Origin: Phyllostachys edulis
Lineage: Eukaryota > Streptophyta > Magnoliopsida > Poales > Poaceae
DNA: 64,000 nucleotides
Direction: 5' to 3'
Assembly: GCA_036346405.1 (NCBI GenBank)
Contig: CM070562.1
Span: 105,848,999-105,912,998, forward strand
The notes under the pieces were generated by a model, which saw only the letters and a list, made by a program, of their open reading frames with translations, was not told the origin of the DNA and made no database searches. How positions within the stretch are numbered: position 1 is the stretch's first letter; the number at the start of each line of letters is the position of its first letter. The position numbers and the translations under genes were made by a program. Of this stretch, positions 47,084 to 56,841 are shown piece after piece.

Positions 47084-48794
47084 TGAGAGACCATGTGGAG
47101 GTGTCCCCATGTTTGTGATGAGTATTTGTGGTCGGTTTAGTGAGTTTGAGTTTGTTTGAATTCGAGGGTAGAGTACCTTTACTTGTGCCTTCTTGATTAT
47201 ATTGTTTAGTGCGGTGTTATGTGATGGTTTGCTTATGCGTGTGGATGCGAGGACTTGAGCTAGGTCATGGTGGCGAGGTGGGCCGGGACTAGACACGGGA
47301 GGTGTCGAGGTCGAGACGGTCAAAGATCTGAAGATGATCGAGTCTCTTGAGGTGGTTCTTGGCCGGAGGCGAGCGGCCGGGCTCGTCCGTGGCGGATCTG
47401 ACGGGCGATGACCAGTGGACCGGGACTAGACACAGGAGGTGTCGAGGTCGAGCAGTCGAGGATCTTGGGTGCGGATCGTGTGTCGACGAAACTTCCTGGA
47501 AGGTGCTTGAGGACAGCCCTTGCCTTCACATGGAGAGCTAAAGTCGTGTGCAAGCCGTGTGGTGGCGGTCGTGGAGTTCCTAGTTGGTAGCTCCTTGTGT
47601 GTGTTCCTGGTGGATTCTTGTGTGTGAGGAAATGAGTGAGTCGTGTGTTTCTCCTCTCAAGCATGTAGTGTGTGGAGTAAATTTCTCGGTGTAATCATTC
47701 CTCTGGCTTACATGGTTATGTAGCAATTTATTGAGTCTTACGTGCGGCGTGTGTGCACTGTTGTAACTTCGCACAAAGCTGGATCTGTCTTGGCTTGAAT
47801 TTTGGAATCGCTTGGCTGTGAGGTTTTCTTTGTTGCTTGTTTGTTTGGATCTGTTATTTGCAAACCCGAGCAGTGTGCTTTTGTTGTTTCATCGTGCCTA
47901 GTATCTTGCCCTTTCTCTTGCATTTGATTTGATTGCTCTGGCGTGTAGCGATGTAGGGAACCCCGCAAAACCAGATCTAATTGGCGCTGCTTTCTGCTTG
48001 GCAAAATCTTGCACATCCTTTTCTTTGGTCGGATTCTTATAGTCTTGGGTTTTTTTCTTTGATGCTTCTGTTGGTCTTTGTTGCTCCAAGATCGCTCTTC
48101 TTGTTTCTTGTTCTTCGGTTTGTGAAGCTCGGCCAATTCTGGTGGTCGCTTTCTTTGATATGTTGTGTATTCTTGGCGCCATCGATCTGGCGACTGTAGA
48201 ATCCGTGGTCGCTTGATGGTGTGAGTGAATCTTTGAGTTTAAGCGCTTTGTGTTTGAAGCTTTGCTCGGTAAAATCATTGTAGCGGCGACGATTTCTAAT
48301 GGAAAAAGCGGAAGCGGCATCACTGTAGAGAGCCTGGCGGCGGCCTCATGCCTCTAGCCCTGCGAAAAATTCTATTGCTTGTCGGTAGACTCATTTGTGG
48401 ATTGATCTTGGCTCCGTTTTGCTCCGTGCATGTTTAGACTTTTTCTTAGGCTTCTTTGTTTGATTTTCTTTATTTCCTTGGTGCTTGTTAAATGCGAGTT
48501 TAGTCTTGCTAGTCTCCGCTCTGTGGCAAGTTATTTCTTCATGAGATGATCTCTGATGTCTTGTTTCTCTTTGCTGATTTTCAACCTTTTGCATCTGATT
48601 AAGCAATGGTATTTTCAGTTGAATTTTTCTTGGTGGTCTCGATTTATGCTGATTTTTTGATGTCACATGCGTTCGAGTTTCAGCAAATTAACTCTCTATG
48701 AATTACTTTATTTTGCTTCTTCTTAAAAAAATGTCGTTTTCTCGGGCGTTTTTAAAAGTGACATTCACCCCTCTGTCGCCATTTCGGTCCTACA
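47084..48794 (+). repeat. Copia II 3' LTR
   Basis: 1,711 bp, same ends as the left LTR. Compared with it, single-base gains and losses such as GTCGCTTTC against GTGCTTTC and CGGCGTGTG against TGGCGCGTG recur throughout. Confidence 0.92.
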
Positions 48795-51089
48795 AGGTAC
48801 TCGTAGCCCGCTCAGTAGCTCTTCGTGCAAAAAAAACATAAAAGCTGTCAATACAAAATTTGGTGACACCTCCTGCGGTGAGGTTTCCAAAACACAAGAA
48901 AACCAGCGACACGATGGCCGACATGCACATATATATGAGCGGCACGATGGCCGACATGCACAAGATTATATCCAACCACATATATATAACAATGTCACAA
49001 CCACTCCTCGACTACTTAGACTACCACCATTGCTACTCTACCACTACTACTACGCAACTACTAGTAATACTCTGACGCGGCGGTATGGCATACCTAGTGG
49101 GCGTCGTGAGGCGGCGTGTGGTGAAGAACCAAGCGCCGTATTTGGAAGCGAAGCGGCGGCGTTAACATTGGCGTTAGCGGCGGGTGTGCGTGTGTATGTG
49201 TGTGTGGGCAATGGGCGGTGTGCGAGGTTAAATCCCCTTTGCGAAAGTGCCCCGATCGGCACTCGGCAAGAGAAAAAAAACAGGGTATGGAGGAGGAAGA
49301 GTAGAAAAAATGAAACGATTTGGAGTTATATATGAATAACATTTGGTGGGAAATTTTAGCTAAGTTTAGTGACAAAAAGTTATTCCATTCCGCAAAATTC
49401 AAAAAGAGCACCCCTTCCATGGCTTTTGGCTTATAGGCTCAAAATAGGTTAAGCTTTTTATAAATTAGATGAAACAGGCATCCATTTGTTTAGGCTTTAG
49501 CTTTTTTTTAAGCCAAATAAAAATCCTAAACAAACAGGGTCTAGGAAATGTATATAGACACTTAAAGTAAGCATGAGAAACAACAATTAAAGCATATAAT
49601 CTGAATCCTAGAACTTGAAGGACTTGGTAGCGACGAGTACTTTCATGAGGTTGTAGGACTTGGTTGCATTACTTGGCTAGTCACGATAATCAAAGTAGAC
49701 TTACCATCTCGATAAATAAATTTCTCAATTATGCATGTCGTGTGTAACCTAGATAGCATCAAGTGATCTGCCATGTTTACTATTAGAATAAGCAAGAACA
49801 CTTGGATTCAAGTGTGGTTAACTAAATGAAATGGTCGAACCTACATTAATAATCTATTATCCTTCCTTGTAACATGCATGAGCTCACTCAAACTAGGCAT
49901 GTTTAAGCCCGATACTTGCTGGACTACAATTTAACTATGTGATAATGCCAAAACACACATTTCTTTCTTTCTATGGTTTACAACAGAACACAAGACAAAT
50001 GGTAACGAGTAACTAAAAGATAGAAAGATGTTAGGAAACTTCAACAGCTGGCCCGTAGGGATATCTGAATCAGATAGCTGCAACGAACAATTCATTGACA
50101 ACAATATTGACATCAAATGTAGAATGCATACTTGTGAGATAGTGACAACGTTGGGACAACCTCAAGTACTTGTCAACCACAACCAAATGCTCTCATGCTC
50201 CCCTCTGTGTCTGAAGATGATCAATGGAAGAATGATCGGCATCTATACTACTTATCTATCACAGTTAATAAAAGTTTACGACAGACTATCATCTTGCATT
50301 TTGAACACTTAGATGGTTAGTGCAATGATGTCTCATTAAGGAGCTATGGGCTCGAACCCATTGCCAAGCAATATTTTTTGTTCTGTCCTTTCTTTTCTAA
50401 GTATGTCACATGAATTATATTTAAATGATCAGAAATCATGTTTAGGAATTTCGTAACACCTCTTGACAGATTCTAAATATCACAACACAATCTGACGACG
50501 TAGCTTCCACAGGTAACATCTAACACACTAATCTGTCAACACTTAAACACGAACAACAATTAGCAGTTCAAAATACCAGTGTATCGATTTAAAGCAATTG
50601 TGAAATAGCAGGGAAGAAAAGAGAAGGAAGTGGAAGAAATGGGGATGTGGATCAACCTAGAGTAGAAAGGGAGGCAGTGAGTAGTAGATGCGGTCGAGGG
50701 TCTGCGTGCCGTATCGCTGTTGTAGTTGACGTTGAGGTCACCGGCGTCGGTGGCGGAGGAAGACAACAAATTGTCGAGGTGGCGGAGGTCCTCCTTCTTC
50801 CTCCTCTCCTCCTCCTCCTCTCTTTCTCCTCCTCCTCCGTGGCCTTGGCCTGTGGCCTTGGCCCTTGGGCTTGTGGCCTTGTGTGTGGCAGGCGGCCTTG
50901 TGTGGCCTGTGGCCTGGTGTGTGTGTGTGCGGAGTGTGGCAGCAGCGTGTGTGTGGCGTGGCGTGGCCCGGCAGGCAGTGGAAGCGGTGCAGCCTGTGTG
51001 TGCGTGTGTCTGTGTGTGTGTGTGTGTGTGCCCAGGCGTGAGAGTTAATCCCCCTTGCTGAAGTGCCCCGATCGGCACTTTCGGCAAAG
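48795..51089. other. CACTA II 5' region, right of Copia II
   Basis: Presumed promoter and leader of the minus-strand CACTA II genes. It contains two related segments, 49195-49270 and 51000-51080, each with a GTGTGTG run followed by GAGTTAAATCCCC-like sequence and AGTGCCCCGATCGGCACT. This suggests an internal duplication or another insertion between them. 49330-50560 has no gene I can name. Confidence 0.45.
51000..51030. repeat. (GT)n microsatellite
   Basis: GTGTGTGTGTGT run within the 5' region of CACTA II. The opposite strand encodes a His/Thr run that is only a shadow. Confidence 0.8.
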
Positions 51090-51830
51090 GGGTTTTAAAA
51101 AATTTAAAATTCTTTGCGAGTGTCTTCTCGACACTTTCGGCAAAAAACTTCCTTCTTAGAGTGTCATTTTTGGACACTCGGCAAACCCTTTTTCACTTTT
51201 GACCTCCAAACTTTTACTGCAGTCCTCATACAATACCTGTACTCCATGTTCCAATGTGGCACATTTCTCGGACTTTTCTATATTTCTTTAATTTATTTCA
51301 ATTAATTGAATTTTCTTGGATAATTCAAATTATAATTGCTAGTCATTGAATAATGAAAAAAAATGAATGGAAAAATGATATTCATGTTATTTAGTATAAT
51401 GTGAAGTAGTAACGAGGAGCAGACCACCAATTTGAACATCTTGCTCACGAAACATGACCCGCGAACTTGCGGTCGAGTTGTTTTTAAATTGTATAAAAAG
51501 CAAGCGAAGTCAGAAAATCATGAAACTTGTCAAGATGTCATGATATCATATGTGGAGGCTGTGATAAAAATTTGAGAAGGTTTAGCGCAAGTTGTCATAT
51601 CGATGCTTGCAAACCAAAGAATCTCAGAAGAAGTTGTCATGTATTCTTACATTTTTCTAAGGTTTGCAAGCATTGGAACATGGTGTACTGTATTGTATAA
51701 GGACCGCAGTAAAAGTTTGAGGTCAAAAGTGAAAAAAAATATGGTTTGCCGAGTGTTAGGGAATGACACTTAAGCAGGAGCCTCTTTGCCGAAAGTGTCG
51801 AGAAGACACTTAAGAAGGGTTAACGGCGTG
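51090..51830. repeat. Inverted repeat inside CACTA II
   Basis: The left arm (about 51113-51265: GTCTTCTCGACACTTTCGGC, CACTTTTGACCTCCAAACTT, TCATACAATACCTGTACTCC) matches the reverse complement of 51665-51815 over about 150 bp. The spacer is about 400 bp and AT-rich. A transcript across it could fold into a long hairpin. Confidence 0.75.
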
Positions 51831-52081
51831 CACGAATCGCTAACTGTGGTGCCCTTTGCCGAGTGTTCGGTTTGTCGAGTGCGGGCACTCGGCAAACCAT
51901 CTCTTTGCCGAGTGTAATTTTTTTGAGTGCTCGGCTCGGCAAACCATCTCTTTGCTTAGAGTGCGGATGTTTGCCGAGTTCTTTATATCGGCACTTTCGG
52001 CAAATAGCCTCTTTGCCGAAAGTGCAGATAAAAGCACTTCGGCAAAGTATGGGACACTCGAAAGAAACCGCTCCGTTAGTG
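51745..52081. repeat. CACTA II 5' subterminal repeat array
   Basis: Around twelve TTTGCCGAGTG or CACTCGGCAAA units up to the terminus CTCCGTTAGTG. Again a mixture of CACTCGGC and CACTTTCGGC forms. Confidence 0.85.
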
Positions 52082-54667
52082 ATGAGAATCCTTTTACTAA
52101 ATGACCAATAAATATCAGTTGGAGCTTGAAGGTATTGACAAACCTTATTCACCGCGAAGGAAATATCAGGTCGTGTGACAGTGAGATATATTGAAGCGCC
52201 CCAACTGTGCTCCTATATTTTGTGACATCTACAGCTGGTAGCAAACTTCCAGTAGTGTTGGAAAGCTTTTCATTACATGCCATCGGAGTGTACACCGGTT
52301 TACAAGCTTCCATATTGTTACGGCGAAGAATCTCGGCAGTATACTTCTTTTGTGAGAGTATGATGCCCCATAGACTTGGTATAACTTCAATGCCAAGGAA
52401 GTAATGAAGGATACCTAAGTCCTTGATGGCGAACTCGTCATTGAGCTTCTGAAGAAGAACATCTGTAGCTACCGAAGATGAACTGGCTATTATCAAATCA
52501 TCGACATATACCAGTACATACATGATCACACCACCCTGATTGAATATAAACACGAGGTCTCTGCCTTGGAAGCCGCAAAGCCTAGTTCTTGAAGAGTAGA
52601 ACTAAGTTTGGAGTACCATGCCATCGGCGCCTGTTTAAGACCATAGATAGCCTTTTTTAGCTTGCAGATATAATCTAGACAAGCCGCATCTTCATAGCCT
52701 AGAGGTTGAGACATATAAATCTCTTCTTGGAGTACACCATGCAAAAAGGCGTTCTTGACATTCGCTTGGTGAAGTCTCCATCCACGTGACACAGCAATGG
52801 CCAAGATGAGGCGAACCGTAGCAGGCTTGACTATGGGGCTGAAAGTATCCTCATAGTCAATGCCATACCGCTATCGAAACCCCTTGGCCACAACACAAGC
52901 TTTGTGTCATTCAACTGACCCATCAGCTTTCCTCTTTAGCTTGTAAACCCATTTACAATCAACTAGGTTCAAGCCTTTGCGTGGAGGAACAAGATGCTAG
53001 TGCGGTACTGAATAAGAGTAGTGAACTCCTCATCCATGGCTGTTGACCATTGAGATTGCTGCATTGCCTCAGCATGAGATTGTGGTTTGGCCTCACCTTG
53101 ATGATCAACAACTTCATGAGCCACCATAGCAAACTTACGTTTACTGATATCATAATGCCATCGATGAACTTCTTCAGTTGAGATATATTATTTTGTGCTC
53201 TCGTACGTGGCCGAGATGGCACAAGATCATGCGCCTCCTCACTGTTACCTTGTAAATCAACAAAACTTCCACCAAGATCAAAATGAAATGCATCTTGTAA
53301 ATCAACATTGTTAGTCCTGTCCTCTAGTTGGTCATTCTCGGCAGGAACAAAATTGGTTAATGCTGGTGGAAGAGATGAGGATGTCGGTGATAAAGATGGA
53401 ATAATAATTTTTTTCAATATTAGTTTGTGGAGAACAAGCCGGAGATGTGCTAGTTTTGGCAAATGGGAAGATATGCTCATCAAATATTACATCTCGGGAA
53501 ATATAGATATGTCTAGTCGGTACATGAAGACATTTATAGCCTTTGTGCAAATTGCTATAACCCAGAAAAACACATCGCTGAGAGCGGAAAGCCAGTTTGT
53601 GAGCATTGTAAGGTTGCAAATTTGGCCAACATGCACACCCAAAAGTTTTAAGAAAGGAATATTTAGGTTTTGAACCAAAAAGATGCTCTAGAGGAGTTGT
53701 GTTTTGTATAACCCGACTGGGAATTCTATTGATGAAATAACAAGTCATCAAATAAGCTTCATCACATAATTTTATAGGAAGAGATGCATGCGCAAGCAAA
53801 GCTAGTCCTACTTCGATAATATGTCGATGTTTTCTCTCGGTAGAACCATTTTGTTGCTGCGTGTATGTACACAAAACACGTGTTGTATGCCAATTTTGTT
53901 AAAGAAGGAATTCAAGTGATGATATTCCCCTCCCCAATCACTTCGAACATATAGAATCTTCTTGTTAAGAAGACGTTCTACATGTTGTTGAAATTGAATG
54001 AAAATCCTCTCTACATTAGACTTGTGTTTTAGAAGATAGATCCATGTGAATTTACTATAGAAATCAATAAAACTCACATAATATGTGTGTCCACCAACAT
54101 ATTTTACGCCAGGACCCCAAACATCAGAAAACACAAGATCTAATGGAGAAGTGGCAATATTATTGAAATTTGAAAAGGGAAGTTGATGGCTCTTGGCCAT
54201 TTGAGATGCATTGCATACAGATGCAACACTATTATAGGAAGAAAAACCTAAGTGATTGTTTTGAAGAACTTGCTGGACGACGGGTGCACAAGGATACCCT
54301 AGTCGACAATGCCACATCTCAAAAGCTGGTTTCACCATGATCAGTGCCTCCTTGGGTGTGATAGCACAGGTGGGAGGCAACGGATGGAGGCCACCTTCAC
54401 ATCTACCTTGAAGAGAATTTTCTTCGTTGCCTGATCCTTTACAAATTAAAATTTAGGATTATACTCAACGAAAACATTATTATCTTGAGTGGAACGATGA
54501 ACAAATAATAGATGTTTCGAGGCCATAGGCGCATGAAGTATATTATGAAATTTCAAGGTTTTGTGAGGTGTATGAAATTGAGAATGACCAACATGTAGGA
54601 TGGACAAACCTGTACCGCTTGCTGTCTGGATCTGCTCGTTTCCATGGTACCTTTCACGCATGGTCAA
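52082..54667 (-). pseudogene. Copia I pol (protease end, integrase, RT)
   Basis: Minus strand, in order. TASGTGLSILHVGHSQF and HNILHAPMASKHLLFVHR (54446-54630, end of the protease/pre-integrase). MWHCRLGYPCAPVVQQVL (GAG-pre-integrase). DLVFSDVWGPG and YVRSDWGGEYHHL (integrase core, 53900-54150). QQNGSTERKHRHIIEVGLAL and FGCACWPNLQPYN (53600-53870). RT has NVKNAFLHGVLQEEIYMSQP (about 52690-52770), KKAIYGLKQAPMAWYSKL and LVYVDDLIIASSS (52480-52520). Then FAIKDLGILHYFLGIEV, and VCQYLQAPTDIYWSFSKRIL up to the CACTA insertion. The first catalytic Asp of RT is Asn (AAT). There are several frameshifts between 52800 and 53480. Gag is absent. Confidence 0.88.
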
Positions 54668-54775
54668 TCTTTAACATCCAAAAATTTGGGCTTATTTTCA
54701 AATATGTGAAAATGTGAACCTTTTAAAAGTTTCTCATCCATTTTATTGACATTCGTTTTTCTGGCTCTGATACCA
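54668..54775 (-). other. Copia I leader with primer-binding site; gag missing
   Basis: Only about 108 bp separate the LTR from protease-like coding. On the minus strand the LTR is followed by TGGTATCAGAGCCAG, a perfect initiator-Met tRNA site (about 54761-54775). A normal copia element has 1 kb or more of gag here. Confidence 0.88.
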
Positions 54776-55003
54776 TGTGAAAAGAGCAAGACACAATGTT
54801 TTACAAAGAATGCGTTGCATAGCCGAAACGCTAATGCAGGTAGCAAATATATCGCCGGCACTGTTGCTGATCCGAAAATATCGGCACATGCCTTGTACAT
54901 CACGGTACAGAAGATTTACACAATCAATCAGAATCAGGGATTGTAGGGAAGGTTAGGATTATAAATATCATGTACCAAATATACACTTATCTATTGTTTA
55001 ACA
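54776..55003 (-). repeat. Copia I 5' LTR
   Basis: 228 bp, plus-strand TGTGAAAAGAGCAAGACAC ... CTATTGTTTAACA. It carries a few extra bases near its TGTGAA end compared with the other LTR. Confidence 0.9.
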
Positions 55004-56841
55004 CTGAATAGCCCACTGATGAGACGAGCAAGCTAGTACTGCATGCACACCGATCGACCGGACGATCTAACCCGGGCGGTCGACGCGGGCCGGCCGGCCG
55101 CGCCAACGCGCATTCCGAGGCGATCAAAGCTGGCACATCAGCACATGCATGCATACATACAAACAGCGAGAAGAAGAAATTAATTAAAGAAAGATCAGCA
55201 CACGCATATATCGTCGTCGTCCCTGCACTCATGCACATGCTGCCGATCAGCTGATGATGATGAGTGGATCTGCGGATGCCAGCAGCTCCTAGCTTAACTA
55301 CTGATCCATCGATCTGTGCATGGCTTCGCACTGTCCAAGTACAGCTGCGTCTTCTGGCGCTGGTCCTGGCCGGCAACCACTGCACGCAGCGCTGTGGTGG
55401 TGGTGGTACTGGTACTGCTGCCTGCTGGAGAGCTGGACTCATATGTTGTGCATGCAGTGCAAGCCAATTGGCACGCACTGCATGATGCAGTGCCCCCAAG
55501 CTATTTAGATCTGTGGAGAGGACATACAGTACTAGCTGCACCTGCAGCGTGCACCCGCCCGGCCGGCGGTCAGCAGTAGTGACCTGTAACTTTCTTGGTG
55601 TATACCACCATCATGACATATATAGCTATAGCTATGGCTATAGCTATAGCCATAGCCAGTTGGGGTGGGGTGGGGGGCTGGCCCCCTATGATTCATGCAA
55701 AGGTTAAATTAGGATGCAATATTAGAACTTGATTACCATTAACCCCTGCTAATTAACTTATGTGATTAAGTAGCAGTTTCGGTGAAGCTAAAAAGCTCAG
55801 TAGTTATAGTTCATGGTCCATGAGCCCACGTTATCTATCATCAAGATTTTATTTTATTCAAACACTTGAAGCACGCATCGAGTCTAATTTATACTGCATA
55901 ATGGCATTAGTGCAGAATGCTTCCCTAATTTCCCCCAAAAAGTGCAAATCGTTTCATCTCTATACGTTTAGGATATGTATCTAGCTTTCGTCACACCGGT
56001 TGACTCGGTGAAGCTAAGTGTAAATATGTGCCAAACTAGGCCATCGATGACTCTGTGAAGCGTAAGTGTACGTCAAACTCTACGGCGATGATCACGATAT
56101 GTATCTGGTTGCTATATTATTACGACGAGGCATTGCATTGGTAGTGGTATATATGACGACCACAGCAATCATGCGATTGACTTTGCTGTAGCACAAAGTG
56201 CAAGATCATGAGCATATATATTCGTTTGCAATGAGTAATTAAGATGTTTTTCGTTGGAGAAATCAATTGCGCCCGCTCCAATTCTTGCTTGTCCGTAGGA
56301 CCGAGAGCTTTATTGCCAAAGCAGCGACTTTGCATGCATCAGCTGTCTGTCTGGACGTGTCTTAATTTATGACTGTACGTCCTAGCTAGCTAGATGTATC
56401 TGTAAACATAAAAAAAAGTTGCATATGCAATTGGTTTGCAGTTGAGCGGAATTGATGGCAATGACTTTTACACGCGAGACGGGGCTTTATGCCGCATCTC
56501 GAGCAGAAGCTAGCTTAGCTTAATCCGGCCTTCCGTTTCAGCATTGTTAATTACCGTGCATATATGTAGCAAATGACGAAGCACTGCAGAATATGTCAGG
56601 ATGCTGTGCCTTTGTTGGGACGAAGGGACACCAAATGAGGACAAGTGCGTCGACCGAAATTGAATTCTGGAAAGTACTGTGGTCGTACAATGTGCGCGAA
56701 TAAAGCCTTTGCGACCCCCATGAAAGGAGTACGTAGTCCCTAACCCGAAACTACTTTCCCATATTCCGAATTCAAGGATTTTAATAAACTACCTACACGA
56801 GTTCGTCTTGGTCCAGGTCTAGAACTATCTTCAACCATTTA
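55004..56841. other. Host intergenic sequence right of the copia nest
   Basis: No conserved gene is visible. Several short frames at 55260-55710 lack motifs. A small dyad, GCATGCAGTGC with GCACTGCATGATGC, lies at 55448-55490. A palindromic CTATAG run lies at 55619-55655. Confidence 0.45.
55619..55655. repeat. Palindromic CTATAGC microsatellite
   Basis: ATATAGCTATAGCTATGG is followed by CTATAGCTATAGCCATAGCC, a self-complementary hexamer repeat that can form a hairpin. Confidence 0.75.

Larger units (their letters stand above)
37732..48794 (+). mobile_element. Nested Ty1/copia retrotransposon, SIRE/Maximus type (Copia II)
   Basis: Long LTRs of 1.7 kb begin TGAGAGACCATGTGGAGG and end TTTCGGTCCTACA. 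The left LTR is followed by TTGGTATCGAGC, a methionine-tRNA primer site lacking one or two bases. The right LTR is preceded by CAAGGGGAGAT, a polypurine tract. Gag-pol lies between on the plus strand, followed by 1.6 kb of non-coding sequence, as in grass Opie/Ji-like elements. I find no matching 5-bp target duplication (CCGAG left, AGGTA right). It lies within the 5' part of CACTA II. Confidence 0.9.
30599..52081 (-). mobile_element. CACTA transposon of the TTTGCCGAGTG family (CACTA II)
   Basis: The right end is CTCCGTTAGTG (52081), complement CACTAACGGAG. The left end is TACTGTAGGAGGCGGCTTC at 30599, a worn match. Flanks are ATA and ATG, an imperfect 3-bp duplication. Both ends carry dense TTTGCCGAGTG/CACTCGGCAAA arrays, the signature of a common grass CACTA family. 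It interrupts copia RT-RNase H coding exactly between KRIL and YFLKYG. Without the nested 11-kb Copia II the element is about 10.4 kb. It encodes TNP2- and TNPA-type proteins on the minus strand. Confidence 0.88.
29880..55003 (-). mobile_element. Outer Ty1/copia retrotransposon (Copia I), split by a CACTA
   Basis: The LTRs at 29880-30098 and 54776-55003 are flanked by the same 5 bp, CTGAA (29875-29879 and 55004-55008). Orientation is minus: next to the right LTR is CTCTGATACCA, the complement of the initiator-Met tRNA primer site TGGTATCAGAG, and next to the left LTR is the polypurine tract (complement of CCCCCTC). Without the nested CACTA the element is about 3.6 kb, short for copia because gag is missing. 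Confidence 0.92.

Noticed and set aside
50647..51061. Cys/Val-rich frames around a GT microsatellite
   Set aside because: They arise from GTGTGTG and GGCCTTGTG repeats in the CACTA II 5' region.
55448..55490. Possible microRNA precursor hairpin
   Set aside because: The stem is only about 11 bp with a short loop and no resemblance to a known plant microRNA.
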